Translations under genes and position numbers: made by a program | Shown: in pieces, positions 20,035 to 27,954 of the stretch | How the letters are laid out: the number at the start of each line of letters is the position of its first letter | Position numbering within the stretch: position 1 is the first letter of the stretch | DNA from: Achromobacter deleyi | GTDB taxonomy: Bacteria; Pseudomonadota; Gammaproteobacteria; Burkholderiales; Burkholderiaceae_B | Length of the DNA: 64,000 nt | Direction: 5' to 3' | Assembly (NCBI RefSeq): GCF_016127315.1 | Contig: NZ_CP065997.1 | Span: 5,952,001 to 6,016,000 of the forward strand | Notes under the pieces: model-generated | What the model was told of the DNA's origin: nothing | Seen by the model: the letters and a program-made list of their open reading frames with translations, nothing else | Database searches by the model: none

Positions 20035-20084
20035 ACCCTGCGACGCGCCGGCCGCGGCATGCGCCGCGGCCAGCTGGCGGACGA

Positions 20085-22040
20085 TCAGGCGCCGATCTTG
20101 ACGCCGGTCAGGTAGCCGACCGACGCGCCGAAGCCGTCCTTGTAGTTGGCCTTGACCAGCGGCTCGAGCACCGGACGCACCGTGTTGAACACCGCGTTCT
20201 GCGGCGTGCCCCAGTCGGCGGCGTGCTGGAAGTTGCTGGTGATGTAGGTCCAGCCGTTGAGCTCGTCCACGGCCTGCAGGCCGGTCGATTCGGCCGCCAC
20301 CGGGCACGACAGCAGGCGCGACAGCTGCTTGGTGTCGACGTTGTAGGCCCACAGGAAGTTGTTGACGTGGCCGCCGCTGTCCTCGCCCACGAACAGCGTG
20401 CGCAGCTTCTCCGAGAACTTGAGGTTGTCGGGGTTGGAGATCTTGTCGGCGTTGTGGGTGTTGCCCAGCGCGTCGACCGGCGAGATCGGCGCGCCGACCA
20501 GTTCGGCCACGGCGGCCATGTCGACCGGCACCCATTCGCTGTCGATGGCCTGGCCGGTGGTGTCGACCTGGCCCGACTTCAGGTGCAGCTGATACACCGC
20601 GCCGGCCGAGTTGGCCTGCACCTGCATGCCGGGCACGGTGCCGTCGATCATCGACTTCTCGATGCGCGACATGGCGCTGTAGGCGATCTTGTCCTTGACG
20701 TTGACCGTGGTGCCTTCCATCTTGGTGAAGCCCAGCGAGCCGCCGACCAGCGCGGCATAGCGGTGGGTCTCCAGGAACGCGGCGGCCTGGCGGCGGCCCG
20801 GCAGCAGCTTGACCCAATTGTTGCCGCCGTTGTAGCGGATCTTGGTGAAGGTGTTGTCGGCCGGATCGGCGGTGCGCACGTCCATGATGTCGGCGGCGGT
20901 AAGCTGGTCGGCCAGTTCCTTCACTTCGGCGCTGGTGGCGTGGCCCAGATTGATCCAGGTCAGGGTGGCGGCGCCCGGGCCGGTGCCCGAGGTCTGGGCC
21001 CACTTGGCCACGTACAGCGTGCCGGACGACAGGTCGGCCTTGCGGTCGGCCACGAACATGAACAGGCCGCCGTTGGTGGCGTCGTCGCCCATCAGCGCGG
21101 TGCGCTGGTCGGGCATGATCTGGACCAGCTCGTGCGAGATGCGGCCCATGCAATAGTGTTTCTTGATGCTGCCGGTGCCGTCCGGGTTGACCGTCACTTC
21201 GGGCATGTGGCCGTAGTGGTACGGGTTGGCGCGGTTGGGGTCGCCGAACAGGTTCTGGCTGTAGGCCTGGAATTGCGCGTCGGCGCGGGCCACGGTGGCG
21301 TCGGGTTCGTACTCTTCGCTGGACAGGTGGGTGTTCCACGGCGACAGGCTGGCGCCACAGGTGATCCACAGGCCATTGACCGACGAGGTGTCGACGTTGC
21401 TGTACTTGACCAGGCTGAGCTGGCCAGTGGCCGGGTCCTGCGCCAGCGTCAGCACGGCGATCGGCGACGGCAGGCGGCCGTACATGTCGGCGCCGGACTG
21501 GTCCATCGACTGGTATTCGAACTGCACCACGGCGAACAGCGTGTTGCCGTTGACGCCGGCCACCTTGGGCGCCTCCAGCTTCAGCAGCGACATGCCGTCC
21601 GGACAGTTCGAGAAGAACTGGCGCACCTTGGCGGGCACCGAGTTGTCCATGATGGGCGCGCCAGTGCTATTGAAATACGCGCCGGCGATGATGGTGCCGC
21701 CCTTGCCGTCCGGCACGGCGTCGCCGGTCATGAAGAACGGCTGGTAGCCCAGCTCGACCTTGCGGGTCGAGCCGTCGCTGAACGTCAGCACCATGGACGA
21801 CCCGACCGTGGTGCGAGCCATCAGTTCGGGGGCGGCCAGCGACGGCGCGGCCATCGAGGTGAACGACGCCGACTTGAACGTCACGCCCGGCGCCGGGCTG
21901 CCAGGCGAATCGTCATCGTCATCGCTCGAATTACAGCCCGTCAACAGCGCGGCCATGCTGACGCCGCCCAGCGGCAGCATCGGCGCGCCGCCGAGCATTT
22001 TCAGAAGGCGGCGGCGGTTGGCGTGAGTCGTGTCTTGCAT
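20085..22040 (-). CDS. phoX: PhoX-family alkaline phosphatase, Tat lipoprotein
   Basis: A calcium/iron-type phosphatase of the PhoX (DUF839) family, releasing phosphate from organic esters outside the cytoplasm. 651 residues from ATG 22040. The N-terminus combines a Tat motif (NRRRLLKMLGG) with a lipobox (LTGC, about Cys 36) followed by NSSDDDDDS, so it should be Tat-exported and lipidated. Family features include VTFKSASFTSMAAPSL, the SSEEYEPD acidic cluster and a C-terminal FVGEDSGGHVNNFLWAYNVDTKQLSRLLSCP with metal-binding acidic residues. A Pho-box match lies 73 bp upstream on the same strand. It is divergent from the type II secretion genes, and PhoX-like lipoproteins are known type II substrates in Pseudomonas. 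Confidence 0.9.
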   Translation of the reverse strand: MQDTTHANRRRLLKMLGGAPMLPLGGVSMAALLTGCNSSDDDDDSPGSPAPGVTFKSASFTSMAAPSLAAPELMARTTVGSSMVLTFSDGSTRKVELGYQPFFMTGDAVPDGKGGTIIAGAYFNSTGAPIMDNSVPAKVRQFFSNCPDGMSLLKLEAPKVAGVNGNTLFAVVQFEYQSMDQSGADMYGRLPSPIAVLTLAQDPATGQLSLVKYSNVDTSSVNGLWITCGASLSPWNTHLSSEEYEPDATVARADAQFQAYSQNLFGDPNRANPYHYGHMPEVTVNPDGTGSIKKHYCMGRISHELVQIMPDQRTALMGDDATNGGLFMFVADRKADLSSGTLYVAKWAQTSGTGPGAATLTWINLGHATSAEVKELADQLTAADIMDVRTADPADNTFTKIRYNGGNNWVKLLPGRRQAAAFLETHRYAALVGGSLGFTKMEGTTVNVKDKIAYSAMSRIEKSMIDGTVPGMQVQANSAGAVYQLHLKSGQVDTTGQAIDSEWVPVDMAAVAELVGAPISPVDALGNTHNADKISNPDNLKFSEKLRTLFVGEDSGGHVNNFLWAYNVDTKQLSRLLSCPVAAESTGLQAVDELNGWTYITSNFQHAADWGTPQNAVFNTVRPVLEPLVKANYKDGFGASVGYLTGVKIGA

Positions 22041-22112
22041 CGTTGTTTCCTGTGGGGTGGGATCGATGCCGCGACGCATGGCCGCAGCGTGCACGCATGC
22101 TAGAGAGACGCC

Positions 22113-22130
22113 ATGCAAGGTTGATGACAG
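22113..22130 (-). promoter_or_regulatory. Pho box candidate upstream of phoX
   Basis: On the minus strand: CTGTCAT-CAAC-CTTGCAT. The first half is a perfect PhoB half-site and the second matches 5 of 7, with the canonical 4-base spacer. It lies 73 bp upstream of the phoX start, the right distance to replace a -35 element. Confidence 0.7.
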
Positions 22131-22164
22131 CGCGATGTTGGATTTTTGAAAGCACGGGGCCGGC

Positions 22165-22182
22165 TTATCGCGGGACTGTCAT
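22165..22182 (+). promoter_or_regulatory. Weak Pho box candidate upstream of gspC
   Basis: TTATCGC-GGGA-CTGTCAT: second half perfect, first half 3 of 7. It lies about 90 bp before the gspC start on the plus strand. By itself this is weak; it gains weight from the neighbouring Pho-box candidates. Confidence 0.4.
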
Positions 22183-22272
22183 GATGGGCTGCTAGAGTCG
22201 GGCGCATCTTCGTCGTGCTGTCCGCCGCACGGTTCGCCGCGTTTATCCGCCGCGCTTTTCCGTTTGATCTTC

Positions 22273-22718
22273 ATGCCCCTGTCCTTGCGCCTGTCCCCGC
22301 CCGCGGCCCCCGCCGTGTTCCGTGTCGTTGCCGTGCTGGCGTTGGCGGCCGGGCTGGGCGTGTGGGGCGCCGTGCTGCTCGCGCCCAAGCCCCCGCCCTG
22401 CCCGCCGCCGTGTCCGCGCCGGCCCCGCGCGCGGCCGACAACATGCCGGTGGCGCTGTGGTTCGGCCGCGATGAAGTGCTGCGCACGCAGATCAGCGTGC
22501 TCGGCGTGATCGCCGCCGGCGCCGACGGCGCCGCGGTGTTCAGCATCGACGGCGGCCCGCCCGTGGCCTGGCGCGTCGGCGACGAAGTCGCGCCCGGCGT
22601 CGTGCTCAAGGACGTCGGCGCCGACGCCGTCACGGTCGAGCAAGGCGGCCGCCCCAGCCGGCTGGCCACGCCCGCCTCGCCAGCGCCGGAAGGCGGCATC
22701 GCCAGCGCCGCCAAGTGA
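22273..22718 (+). pseudogene. gspC: Type II secretion inner-membrane protein GspC, apparently frameshifted
   Basis: GspC bridges the inner-membrane platform and the GspD secretin. ATG 22273 encodes a cytoplasmic tail and membrane anchor (PAVFRVVAVLALAAGLGVWGAVLLAPKPP). The frame then runs into Pro/Arg/Cys-rich nonsense. The homology region continues in another frame (MPVALWFGRDEVLRTQISVLGVIAAGADGAAVFSIDGGPPVAWRVGDEVAPGVVLKDVGADAVTVEQGG), which is a typical GspC HR domain, ending at TGA 22718. The break lies at a run of five C at 22390-22394; one more C would restore a continuous protein of about 149 residues. There is no PDZ domain, as in several short GspC proteins. It could be a real mutation, a variable C-tract or a sequencing error. 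Confidence 0.75.
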
Positions 22719-22726
22719 TCCCGCGC

Positions 22727-22744
22727 ACCTCATATTGCTGTCAT
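22727..22744 (+). promoter_or_regulatory. Pho box candidate upstream of gspG
   Basis: ACCTCAT-ATTG-CTGTCAT: the second half is a perfect PhoB half-site and the first matches 4 of 7 with correct spacing. The flanks repeat TCATATT with an 11-base period. A -10-like CACAAT at 22755-22760 follows at a suitable distance. This arrangement favours the GTG start at 22795 for gspG. Confidence 0.6.
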
Positions 22745-22794
22745 ATTTCATGTCCACAATCGCACGCTTCTCACTGAAATACCGGAGTCGTGAA

Positions 22795-23223
22795 GTGCGC
22801 CAGTCATCGCGTGGGCTCGCCCGCCAGCAAGGTTTCACCCTGATCGAGATCATGGTGGTCATCGTGATCATGGGGATTCTTGCGGCCCTGATCGTGCCGC
22901 GCGTGCTGGACCGTCCCGACCAGGCCCGCCAGGTCGCGGCGCGCCAGGACATCGCCGGCATCATGCAGGCGCTCAAGCTGTACCGACTGGACAACGGCCG
23001 CTATCCGACCACCGCCCAGGGCCTGCGCGCGCTGGTGGAAAAGCCGGAAGGCGCGTCCAACTGGCGCGGCTACCTGGACAAGCTGCCCAATGACCCCTGG
23101 GGCCATCCGTATCAATACCTGAGCCCCGGCGTCAAAGGCGACATCGATGTGTTCTCGTTCGGCGCCGACAACAAGCCCGGCGGAGAAGGCGGCGATGCCG
23201 ACATCGGTTCGTGGGAACTCTGA
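22795..23223 (+). CDS. gspG: Type II secretion major pseudopilin
   Basis: The main subunit of the periplasmic pseudopilus. With GTG 22795 as start (GGAG 7 bases upstream) the protein has 142 residues and a short prepilin leader ending QQG/FTLIE, with the conserved Glu at mature position 5. After the hydrophobic helix comes RYPTTAQGLRALVEKP and the C-terminal PWGHPYQYLSPG ... FSFGADNKPGGEGGDADIGSWEL, the calcium-binding loop typical of GspG. An ATG at 22750 (and a TTG at 22735) would add a long leader and would overlap the Pho-box candidate, so I prefer the GTG. The pseudopilin leader requires a prepilin peptidase, which is not in this window. gspH overlaps its end. Confidence 0.95.
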   Translation: MRQSSRGLARQQGFTLIEIMVVIVIMGILAALIVPRVLDRPDQARQVAARQDIAGIMQALKLYRLDNGRYPTTAQGLRALVEKPEGASNWRGYLDKLPNDPWGHPYQYLSPGVKGDIDVFSFGADNKPGGEGGDADIGSWEL

Positions 23224-23683
23224 GCGCGGATTCACGCTAGTCGAAGTCCTGGTGGTGCTGGTGATCGTCGCCATCGCCGCCAGCATGGTGAGCCTGTCCA
23301 TCGGCAAGCGCGCCGACCCGTTGCGCGAGGACGCGCAACGCCTGGTCGACGCCTTCACCGTGGCCGAAGGCGAAGCCCGCAGCGATGGCCGGTCGATCCG
23401 CTGGCTGCCCGCCAGCGGCGGCTGGTCGTTCGAGCGCCAGGGCCGTTCCGACGCGCCTACCGCGCAGGATGACGCGCCCCTGCCGGTCGACAAGCTCGAG
23501 CGCGACGAGGCCCTGCGGCCGCAGGCCTGGCTGGCCCGCCAGGTGCAGCTGCGGCTGGCGCCCGACCGCCCGCTGGTCTTCAACACCGAATGGGTGGCCG
23601 ACCCGTTCAGCGTGCAGCTGCGCGCGGGCGATTCGCTCGTGACGGTGACACGCGACGCCGCCGGACGCTATGACATCCACTGA
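23195..23683 (+). CDS. gspH: Type II secretion minor pseudopilin GspH
   Basis: A 162-residue minor pseudopilin of the pseudopilus tip. The leader MPTSVRGNSERG is followed by FTLVEVLVVLVIVAIAASMVSLSIG with Glu at mature position 5. The rest is the GspH beta-sandwich (ALRPQAWLARQVQLRLAP ... LVFNTEWVADPFSVQLRAGDS). I chose ATG 23195, which overlaps gspG by 29 bp and has GGAG upstream. It overlaps gspI by 14 bp, consistent with translational coupling. Confidence 0.9.
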   Translation: MPTSVRGNSERGFTLVEVLVVLVIVAIAASMVSLSIGKRADPLREDAQRLVDAFTVAEGEARSDGRSIRWLPASGGWSFERQGRSDAPTAQDDAPLPVDKLERDEALRPQAWLARQVQLRLAPDRPLVFNTEWVADPFSVQLRAGDSLVTVTRDAAGRYDIH

Positions 23684-24074
23684 ATTTCCTCCCGTGCGCC
23701 CCGCGCGGCGCCAACGCCAGTGCGGCTTCACCCTGATCGAGGTGCTGGTGGCGCTGGCCATCATCGCCGTGGCGATGGGCGCGGCCCTGCGCGCCACCGG
23801 CGTCATGGCCGCCAACAACCGCGCGCTGCAGGACAAGACGCTGGCGCTGCTGGCCGCGCAGAACGCGCTGACCCAGCTGCGGCTGGAGCAGACCCTGCCG
23901 CGCGCCGGCTCGCAGACCGTCGCCTGTCCGCAGGGCGGCCTGGCGCTGCAATGCGAACTGGTGTTCACCAATTCCCTGAACCGCAGCTTCCGCCAGGTGT
24001 CGGTCAAAGTCCGCGACGCGGGCAATGGCGCGGCCCTGCTGCAGCTGGACGGCCTGCTGTCGAGCCTGCGATGA
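23670..24074 (+). CDS. gspI: Type II secretion minor pseudopilin GspI
   Basis: A 134-residue minor pseudopilin that nucleates the tip complex with GspJ and GspK. Leader MTSTEFPPVRPARRQRQCG, cleaved before FTLIEVLVALAIIAVAMGAAL, Glu at position 5. The short globular part includes AANNRALQDKTLALLAAQNALTQLRL, typical of GspI. ATG 23670 lies inside the end of gspH and gspJ starts 4 bp before its stop. Confidence 0.92.
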   Translation: MTSTEFPPVRPARRQRQCGFTLIEVLVALAIIAVAMGAALRATGVMAANNRALQDKTLALLAAQNALTQLRLEQTLPRAGSQTVACPQGGLALQCELVFTNSLNRSFRQVSVKVRDAGNGAALLQLDGLLSSLR

Positions 24075-24685
24075 CCCGCCGCCGCCCCCACGCCCGCGCC
24101 CAGGCGGGCTTCACCCTGATCGAAGTGCTGGTGGCGCTGGCGCTGATGGCGCTCGTCAGCCTGATGGCCTGGCGCGGCCTGGACAGCGTCTCCAGCGCGC
24201 GCGACTGGATCGCGCAGCAATCCGACGACACCGACGCCATCGTCCGCACGCTGGGGCAAATGGGACGCGATGTCGAACTGGCCTACAACGGCCCGTCCTT
24301 CGCCGCGCCCGGCATCGACACGCAGGTCTTCACGACCGGCGTGCGCCTCTTGCGCGGCGCCGCCGGCGCGCAGGTGCTGGAGATCCTGCGGCCCGATCCG
24401 GACGGCGACGGCCGCTGGCAACGGGTGCAATGGTCGGTGCGCAAGGACGGCCTGTGGCGCGCCAGCGGCCTGCCCGCCGAACAGGGACCGCTGCCGCCCG
24501 TCGGCGACGGCGTGCTGCTGCTGCCGGGCGTGCGCGACCTGGCGCTGCGCGGCTGGGTGCCGGGCGCGGGCTGGATGGACACCCGCTCGCCCTTCTCCGC
24601 CACGCCCAGCGGCATCGAGATCACGCTCGACCGCGGCCCGGCCGGCGACGTGCGGCGCTACAGCCGCGTCCTGGAGCTGCCATGA
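24071..24685 (+). CDS. gspJ: Type II secretion minor pseudopilin GspJ
   Basis: A 204-residue minor pseudopilin. The leader MTRRRPHARAQAG is cleaved before FTLIEVLVALALMALVSLMAWRGLDSV (Glu at position 5; the WRGLDSV motif is characteristic of GspJ). The globular domain follows with LGQMGRDVELAYNGPSF and C-terminal GIEITLDR. Its ATG overlaps the gspI stop (ATGA), and it ends within the start of gspK. Confidence 0.93.
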   Translation: MTRRRPHARAQAGFTLIEVLVALALMALVSLMAWRGLDSVSSARDWIAQQSDDTDAIVRTLGQMGRDVELAYNGPSFAAPGIDTQVFTTGVRLLRGAAGAQVLEILRPDPDGDGRWQRVQWSVRKDGLWRASGLPAEQGPLPPVGDGVLLLPGVRDLALRGWVPGAGWMDTRSPFSATPSGIEITLDRGPAGDVRRYSRVLELP

Positions 24686-25626
24686 ACACGACCCTGCCGC
24701 GCGAGCGCGGCGCCGCCGTCGTCAGCGCGCTGATCATCGTCGCCATCGTCGCGGCGCTGACCACCAGCCTGTTCCAGCGCCAGACCGCCAGCACCCGCCG
24801 CATCGAGAACGAAATGGCGCGGGTGCAGGCGCGCATGCTGCTGGCCGGCGGCATCGACTGGGCCCGCCTGGTGGTGCGCGACCACGGCAAGCGCGAGTCC
24901 ACCACCCGTGGCGACCAGATCTGGGCCACGCCGGTGCTGGACACCCGCATCGAGCGTCCCGGCGACGACCGCGTCGCGGTGTTCTCCGGCAAGGTGCAGG
25001 ACGAACAGGGCAAGTACAACCTGACCAACCTGGCCAGCAACGGCGTGCCGCAACCGGAACAGGAGCAGGCGCTGCGGCGGCTGCTGGGCGCCCTGCGCCT
25101 GCCGGACACGCTGGCCGGCCGCATCATCGAGATCATCGCCGCCAGCCAGCCGCCGGCGCCCGCCGCCAACGCGCCCACGCCGGCCCAGGGCGGCCAGGCG
25201 CCGCAGGCGCGCGCGCCATTGCCGCGCGGCATCGACGACGTGGCGGCGCTGCTGGGGCTGGAGCCCGCCGTGCGCGCCGAACTGCGGCGCACGATGACGG
25301 TGCTGCCCACCGCCACCAACGTCAACGTCAATACCGCGCCGCCCGAAGTCATCGCCGCGCTGGTCGCGGGCCTGTCGCTCAGCCAGGCCCGCGCCATCAC
25401 CGGCGAACGCGACCGCGGCAACTGGTTCAACAACAGCGGCGACTTCGCCAACCGGCTGGCCGCCACCGGCGTCAAGACGCCCGCGCCCGCCGTCAGCACG
25501 ACCAGCGGCTGGTTCCTGGCCAGCGGCGCGGTCGTTTACGAACGGGCCCGGGTCTCGATGCAGGCGCTGATACGCAGCGCGCCGCCCGCCGCGCCCGACA
25601 CTATCTGGACGAGAGAAACCCCTTGA
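24682..25626 (+). CDS. gspK: Type II secretion minor pseudopilin GspK
   Basis: The largest minor pseudopilin, capping the pseudopilus tip; 314 residues. The leader MNTTLPRERG precedes AAVVSALIIVAIVAALTTSLFQRQ; GspK normally lacks the Glu at position 5, as here. The central part has the conserved GKVQDEQGKYNLTNLA and, after an Ala/Pro/Gln-rich insertion, VLPTATNVNVNTAPPEVIAALVAGLS, the helical GspK domain with the N-x-N-T-A motif. ATG 24682 overlaps the gspJ stop, and gspL starts at its own stop. Confidence 0.93.
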   Translation: MNTTLPRERGAAVVSALIIVAIVAALTTSLFQRQTASTRRIENEMARVQARMLLAGGIDWARLVVRDHGKRESTTRGDQIWATPVLDTRIERPGDDRVAVFSGKVQDEQGKYNLTNLASNGVPQPEQEQALRRLLGALRLPDTLAGRIIEIIAASQPPAPAANAPTPAQGGQAPQARAPLPRGIDDVAALLGLEPAVRAELRRTMTVLPTATNVNVNTAPPEVIAALVAGLSLSQARAITGERDRGNWFNNSGDFANRLAATGVKTPAPAVSTTSGWFLASGAVVYERARVSMQALIRSAPPAAPDTIWTRETP

Positions 25627-26615
25627 AGAATTCCTTGCGCATCGCGCTGGCCCCGCTCGCCGAACTCGGCCCAGGCTCGCTGCTGCCCTTTGCCTGGTTC
25701 GACCGCCGCGGCCGCTGCGCGCGCCAGGGCGAGCTGACGCTGCACGCCCTCGGCCAGGCCTATCCGCAGGCCGCCTGCGAGGCCGTGCTGCACCCGGCCG
25801 ACGTCATCGCCGCCACCGTCCAGGTGCCGGCCGTGGCCAAGGCCCGCTTCGCCGCCGCCGTGCGCGGCTCGCTCGAGCCGCTGGTGCTGAGCGACCTGGA
25901 CGACCTGGCGATCGGCCATGGCCCGCGCGGCGCCGACGGCAACGTGGCGCTGGCCTGGGCGGCGCGCGAACCGGTGCGCCGCGCCTGGAGCCTGCTGAAC
26001 GCGCAGGGCCTGCGCGCCCACGCCCTGATCGCCCCGCAGACGCTGGCGCCCGAAGACCTGACGCCGCTGCGCGATCCGGCCGACCCGCGCTGGCTGGCGC
26101 CGTCGCCCTCGTGGTCGCTGGCGATGCCGCAGCTGGCGCCGGCGCGCGTGTCGCGCTGGCGGCCGGTATGGCGCTGGAGCGCCGTCGCCGCCGTGGTCTG
26201 GATCGGCGGCCTGAACCTGCACGCGGCGCAGCTGCGCGGCGAGGCGCAGTCGCTGCGCGACGGCATGCGCCGCCAGGTGCTGGCGGCGTTTCCCGAGCTG
26301 CCGGTGGTGCTGGATCCCGCCCGCCAGGCGCAGCAAGGCCTGGACGCGCTGCAGAACCGCCGCGGCGCCGCCAACGCCAGCGACTTCCTGCCGCTGGCGC
26401 GCGCCGCCGCGCAGACCCTGCCGTTCGCCGCCGACAACGTCGCCCGCCTGTCCTATGCCGACCAGGCGCTGACCCTGCAACTGGCCGACGCCGGCGCCCA
26501 GGCCCAGCGCGTGGCCGAAACGCCCGCGCTGATCCAGCAGGCCGCCTCGCAGGGCCTGAAGCTGGAACGCGGCGACACCGACAACACCTGGCGCATCACG
26601 CGCAGCCAACCATGA
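25623..26615 (+). CDS. gspL: Type II secretion inner-membrane platform protein GspL
   Basis: Connects the GspE ATPase to the inner-membrane platform. 330 residues starting with TTG at 25623, which overlaps the gspK stop as TTGA; the first residues are MKNSLRIALAPLAELGPGSLLPFAWFD. The N-terminal two thirds form the cytoplasmic actin-like domain. A single membrane segment follows near residue 185-205 (WRWSAVAAVVWIGGLNLHAA), then a short periplasmic ferredoxin-like domain with ASDFLPLARAAAQTLP. Sequence conservation of GspL is low and the call rests on position, topology and the C-terminal fold pattern. Confidence 0.88.
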   Translation: MKNSLRIALAPLAELGPGSLLPFAWFDRRGRCARQGELTLHALGQAYPQAACEAVLHPADVIAATVQVPAVAKARFAAAVRGSLEPLVLSDLDDLAIGHGPRGADGNVALAWAAREPVRRAWSLLNAQGLRAHALIAPQTLAPEDLTPLRDPADPRWLAPSPSWSLAMPQLAPARVSRWRPVWRWSAVAAVVWIGGLNLHAAQLRGEAQSLRDGMRRQVLAAFPELPVVLDPARQAQQGLDALQNRRGAANASDFLPLARAAAQTLPFAADNVARLSYADQALTLQLADAGAQAQRVAETPALIQQAASQGLKLERGDTDNTWRITRSQP

Positions 26616-27199
26616 AGCCCATTGAACGCCTGAGCGCCGCCTGGCGCGCCGCCCTCAAACCCCTGGCGCCGGCCGCCGACCGCGCGCGCCAGCGCTACCA
26701 GGCCCTGGCGCCGCGCGAACGGCGGCTGGTCAACGGCGCCGGCGCCCTGCTGGGCGCGGTGCTGGTCTTCACGCTGCTGATCGAGCCCGCGCTGGACTCG
26801 TCGCGCAAGCTGCGCGACGAACTGCCAGGCCTGCGCGGCCAGGCCGCCGCCGTGGCGGACATCACCACGCAGGCCATGGCCCTGCGCGGCAAGGCCGCCG
26901 CGCCCGCCGCCACCCTGCCGGCCGCCGCCGACATCGGCGCCAGCCTGGAACGCGCGGGCCTGCCCGCCGACCACTGGAAGCTGGAGCATCCGGGCCAGGG
27001 CGACAGCGTCACGCTGGCCGTGACCGAAGTGCCTTCGTCGGCGCTGCTGCGCTGGCTCGAGAACGCCGCCGGCGACTGGGGCCTGGCGGTCAGGCAGGTC
27101 GAGCTGACCCGCGCCGCCAACGTCAATGGCCGGCCCTTGCCCGGCCTGGTCAACGGCAGCATCAAGCTGGCCCTGCCGGCCCCGCAGGCCCGCTCCTGA
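26612..27199 (+). CDS. gspM: Type II secretion inner-membrane platform protein GspM
   Basis: Partner of GspL in the inner membrane, 195 residues. A basic cytoplasmic stretch (RYQALAPRERRLVNGAGALLGAV) leads into one membrane helix around residues 44-62 (GALLGAVLVFTLLIEPAL), and the rest is periplasmic with a predicted coiled region (SSRKLRDELPGLRGQAAAV) and a ferredoxin-like fold. The A-P-R-E-R-x-L motif before the helix is typical of GspM. ATGA overlap with gspL and TGATG overlap with gspN. Confidence 0.9.
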   Translation: MKPIERLSAAWRAALKPLAPAADRARQRYQALAPRERRLVNGAGALLGAVLVFTLLIEPALDSSRKLRDELPGLRGQAAAVADITTQAMALRGKAAAPAATLPAAADIGASLERAGLPADHWKLEHPGQGDSVTLAVTEVPSSALLRWLENAAGDWGLAVRQVELTRAANVNGRPLPGLVNGSIKLALPAPQARS

Positions 27200-27954
27200 T
27201 GCGTCTGCCCCGCCTGCCCAAGCGCACCGGCCTGGCGCTGGCCTGCGCCGCCTGCGCGCTCGCGGCCGCGGCCGCCGTGCTGCCGGCCCGCTGGCTGCTG
27301 GCCTTCCTGCCCGCCGACGCGCCGGTGGCGCTGGCCGACGCCGCCGGTACGGTCTGGAACGGCAGCGCCTGGCTGGCGCTCGGCCCGCCCGGGGCGCGCC
27401 GCATGCTGCCGCAGGCCCTGCAATGGCAGTGGCGCTGGTCGTCAATGACGCTGGAGGTATCGCATCCCTGGCTGCGCGGACCGGTGCGCGCCGGCCTGGG
27501 CTGGGACGGCCTGTCGCTGTCGGCGCAATCGCTGCGGGTGCCCGCCACGGTGCTGCCGGCGCTGGGCGCGCCCTGGAACACGCTGGCGCCCGAGGGCGCG
27601 CTGGAGATCAGCTGGCAGGCGCTGAAACTGGGCGGCGCCCTGCCCGACGCACCGCTGGCCGAACTGCGCTGGCGCGACGCCGCCACTGCCTTGTCGCCGG
27701 TGACGCCGGTCGGCACCTACGTGCTGCGGGTGCGCGGCAACGGCCGCGCCGGCGCCACGCTGGCGCTCAGCACCGAAAGCGGCCCGCTGGCGGTCACCGG
27801 CCAGGGCAGCGTCAATGCCCGCGGCGTGCGCTTCCAGGGCCAGGCGACCTTCGCGGCCAGCGCCAGCGAGGCCGACCGCACCGCCCTCGACGGCCTGATG
27901 TCGACCCTGGGCCGGCGCAGCGACGACGTGGTGGTCTTCGGCACCGGCAAGTAA
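27199..27954 (+). CDS. gspN: Type II secretion protein GspN
   Basis: An accessory component found in many betaproteobacterial and Pseudomonas type II systems; its exact role is not established. 251 residues. An N-terminal membrane anchor or signal (LALACAACALAAAAAVLPARWLLAFLP) precedes a beta-rich periplasmic domain with DAAGTVWNGSAWLALG, the conserved start of the family, and GALEISWQALKLGGALPDAPLAELRWRDA. The start codon overlaps the gspM stop. It is the last gene of the overlapping gspGHIJKLMN series. Confidence 0.88.
   Translation: MRLPRLPKRTGLALACAACALAAAAAVLPARWLLAFLPADAPVALADAAGTVWNGSAWLALGPPGARRMLPQALQWQWRWSSMTLEVSHPWLRGPVRAGLGWDGLSLSAQSLRVPATVLPALGAPWNTLAPEGALEISWQALKLGGALPDAPLAELRWRDAATALSPVTPVGTYVLRVRGNGRAGATLALSTESGPLAVTGQGSVNARGVRFQGQATFAASASEADRTALDGLMSTLGRRSDDVVVFGTGK

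Noticed and set aside
17859..22103. 1414-residue plus-strand open frame
   Set aside because: It runs antisense across two real phosphatase genes and the hairpins between them, with repetitive composition. No domain is recognisable.
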